A model generated the notes under the pieces. That model made no database searches. It saw nothing but the letters and a program-made list of their open reading frames with translations, and was not told the DNA's origin. A program made the translations under genes and the position numbers. A stretch of 64,000 nt of DNA, from positions 13,468,602 to 13,532,601 of the forward strand of contig OZ020257.1 in NCBI GenBank assembly GCA_963971285.1. The letters are read 5' to 3'. The stretch comes from Astropecten irregularis (Eukaryota > Echinodermata > Asteroidea > Paxillosida > Astropectinidae). Shown here piece by piece: positions 62,151-64,000 of the stretch (its first letter is position 1; every line of letters begins with the position of its first letter).

Positions 62151-64000
62151 GAACCCTCCCTTTTCCCCGTTGTTCTTTTCCTTTTAATTTGTTCACACAG
62201 ATTTACTTTCTGGGTATGAAGATGGTGCTGGTAGACACACACCGTTAAAATGTTTCCTCCTGGAATGGTGTATTTATCGAGAAAGAGTAAAAGCAAACAC
62301 CAACTTGGCAAAATCAAAAATCCTTCTTTAGGCCTATTATTAATTTTTTATAAGAACAATAACGAGTCGAGTTTTCGCTATTTTCTAGTGACTCTGATGT
62401 CCGATTAAGCTCAAATGTTCACAGGTTTATCATATCATGTACATGCTGGACGCAATGTTCCCGGAACCACCGGTAGGTGGCGCTGCACACGACTAGGGCT
62501 TTATCGGAACACTCTTAATTACTTTCGTAGAAAAAAACCAGGTAATGACCAAAAATGCCCCAGATATGTATGTTGTAGCCAACATTTTGACATTGTATTG
62601 CATGGAACGCCTTAGAATTGTTTCAAGAGGGTTGGAAACGCTGAAAAACATACGAAACAGTATATATCTGAGCCAAAAAGTGAATTTTATTACTTTATTC
62701 AAATGACCTGTGACGTCACAACGAACGTCATCTTCGGCAGGTCTTCGGAAGCAACGTTTTCGGAAGCATTCGGATGCTCGGAAATGTGCAAATGTAAATG
62801 GCAAAGAATTCCACTGATCACCATTACGGAAAAAGGATTATATCCTCCAAGAGTTAACTTATTGGATACAAATTATGATAAACATCAATCTCAGGTGTGG
62901 AAAACTTGCGTAGAATATCTGAAAAGTGAGTTTTACAGGGTTCTTTTACCTACAAACTGTACAAAGCCAGTTTGCTCAAAACGCCCTCTGTTGGTTCTAT
63001 TGAGTTGTGTGCAAATTAGGGTCATCAGTGGAATTCTTTCCGATAGGTGCACTAGGGCCTATTAGACTAAACAACGGTGCCACATACATGATCCAATTCC
63101 TATTATAAAATGTCACATTTTCTGATAGGAAATTGGGGTGCAGCCTCAGGTTTCAAAAAAGTGTGATCCTTAACTTAAGAGCCCTGTTAAAAATAGGGTT
63201 GTGAGAAAATTCAATATTTAAAAACACAGAAAATTAATTAAATATAACAGGATTTTCTTTTTGTATGAAATTGGTATATTCTGTTCATCAATATACCATC
63301 AAGGTCCAAATTATGGAGAGCTGCGTTGCCAATTTGAACTTGCATAAATTTCCTTGTCCAGAAGCCAAGGTATATGTGCCATGATTTCTGACACTCCATT
63401 GATTTATGCTACCCAGGCCCCCAGAATCGCTAAAAAATATGCCAAAATAATTTTGTGGCTTGTGTATGTTCCTTTTTAGAAGAAATGCCGGCATCTCCCG
63501 AATTTACACTCCACTCCATTGACTGCCGTTCATTTCGTCAATGGCTGGAGTCTAATATCTACGCCATTGACTTTGTACACACTAGAGTCGTGCGCACGGG
63601 AGCACACGGACGGAATGGAGTCCAATTTCACGATATGGCTGAAATGGCCCGTTTTTATGCCTTCAAAAACTCTGAAAATAAGTCATGGATGTGTCCATGA
63701 ACCAATTTTCTTTTTTGAGTTCTGAGCAGTCAAATGACACTTTTTTTTTTATAAATGGTGGCAACTTAAGAATTTGCCCACTGCATTGATGAGGTATTAT
63801 TTAATTTTCGGCAAGGCATGTTTTTTTTCAGCATTTTTTCATGTGTGTCCGAATCATGGACAGGGTGTCCGAATCATGGCAAAAATTAAGGTTATTTTCA
63901 AGTCAATTTCATTACAAGGACACACAAAACTTTCATAAAATATCAACATGGATATAATAACTACACTTTGTTGGTCATAAGTAAAAATAGTTGAGAGAAA

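Larger units (their letters stand above)
58560..64000. other. Upstream flank of the gene, no supported gene
   Basis: 5.4 kb 5' of the start codon. I see no clear TATA box or CpG island and cannot place the transcription start. Two foldback elements (61072-61338, 62050-62150) and a family A relic (about 62180-62450) lie here. The small frames at 62.7-63.7 kb have no recognised domain. Confidence 0.6.

Noticed and set aside
62703..63065. 120-codon plus-strand frame near the right edge
   Set aside because: Cysteine-containing but no recognised fold; no splice or promoter support.

Overview
This 64 kb window is eukaryotic genomic DNA: AT-rich, with long introns, clean GT-AG splice sites and many short non-autonomous transposons. 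The domain mixture (group A SRCR plus furin-like repeats), the many (TGTACA)n and AGGCCTA stretches, and tRNA-derived SINEs and MITEs suggest a marine invertebrate deuterostome. An echinoderm, possibly a sea star, is my best guess, but the class is uncertain.

One protein-coding gene accounts for all the coding sequence I can support. It lies on the minus strand, starts at 58559 and runs off the left edge. I could assemble 18 consecutive coding exons (58478-58559 down to 124-298). Every exon is bounded by GT/AG, all 17 junctions keep a continuous frame, and together they give 3306 coding bases (1102 codons). The product is a secreted or surface mosaic protein. A signal peptide is followed by furin-like cysteine-rich repeats (FU) alternating with six-cysteine SRCR domains, in the order SP, FU x1, SRCR1, FU x2, SRCR2, FU x3, SRCR3, FU x2, SRCR4, FU x2, then the start of SRCR5, cut by an intron at the edge. 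The C-terminus, and so any membrane anchor, lies outside the window.

The introns (0.4 to 12.5 kb) are a dense mosaic of transposon remnants: a TTAA-flanked MITE family (at least nine copies), a foldback family ending in (C)CAATTTCATAGAGC-like termini (six copies), tRNA-derived SINEs that often occur as inverted dimers, two hAT-type elements with exact 8-bp target duplications, the 3' tail of a LINE, foldbacks with hammerhead-like motifs, and a four-level nested insertion at 27.7-30.5 kb.

The 5.4 kb upstream of the first coding exon (58560-64000) holds two foldback elements and no gene I can support. I found no functional tRNA, rRNA or CRISPR array, and no second gene.
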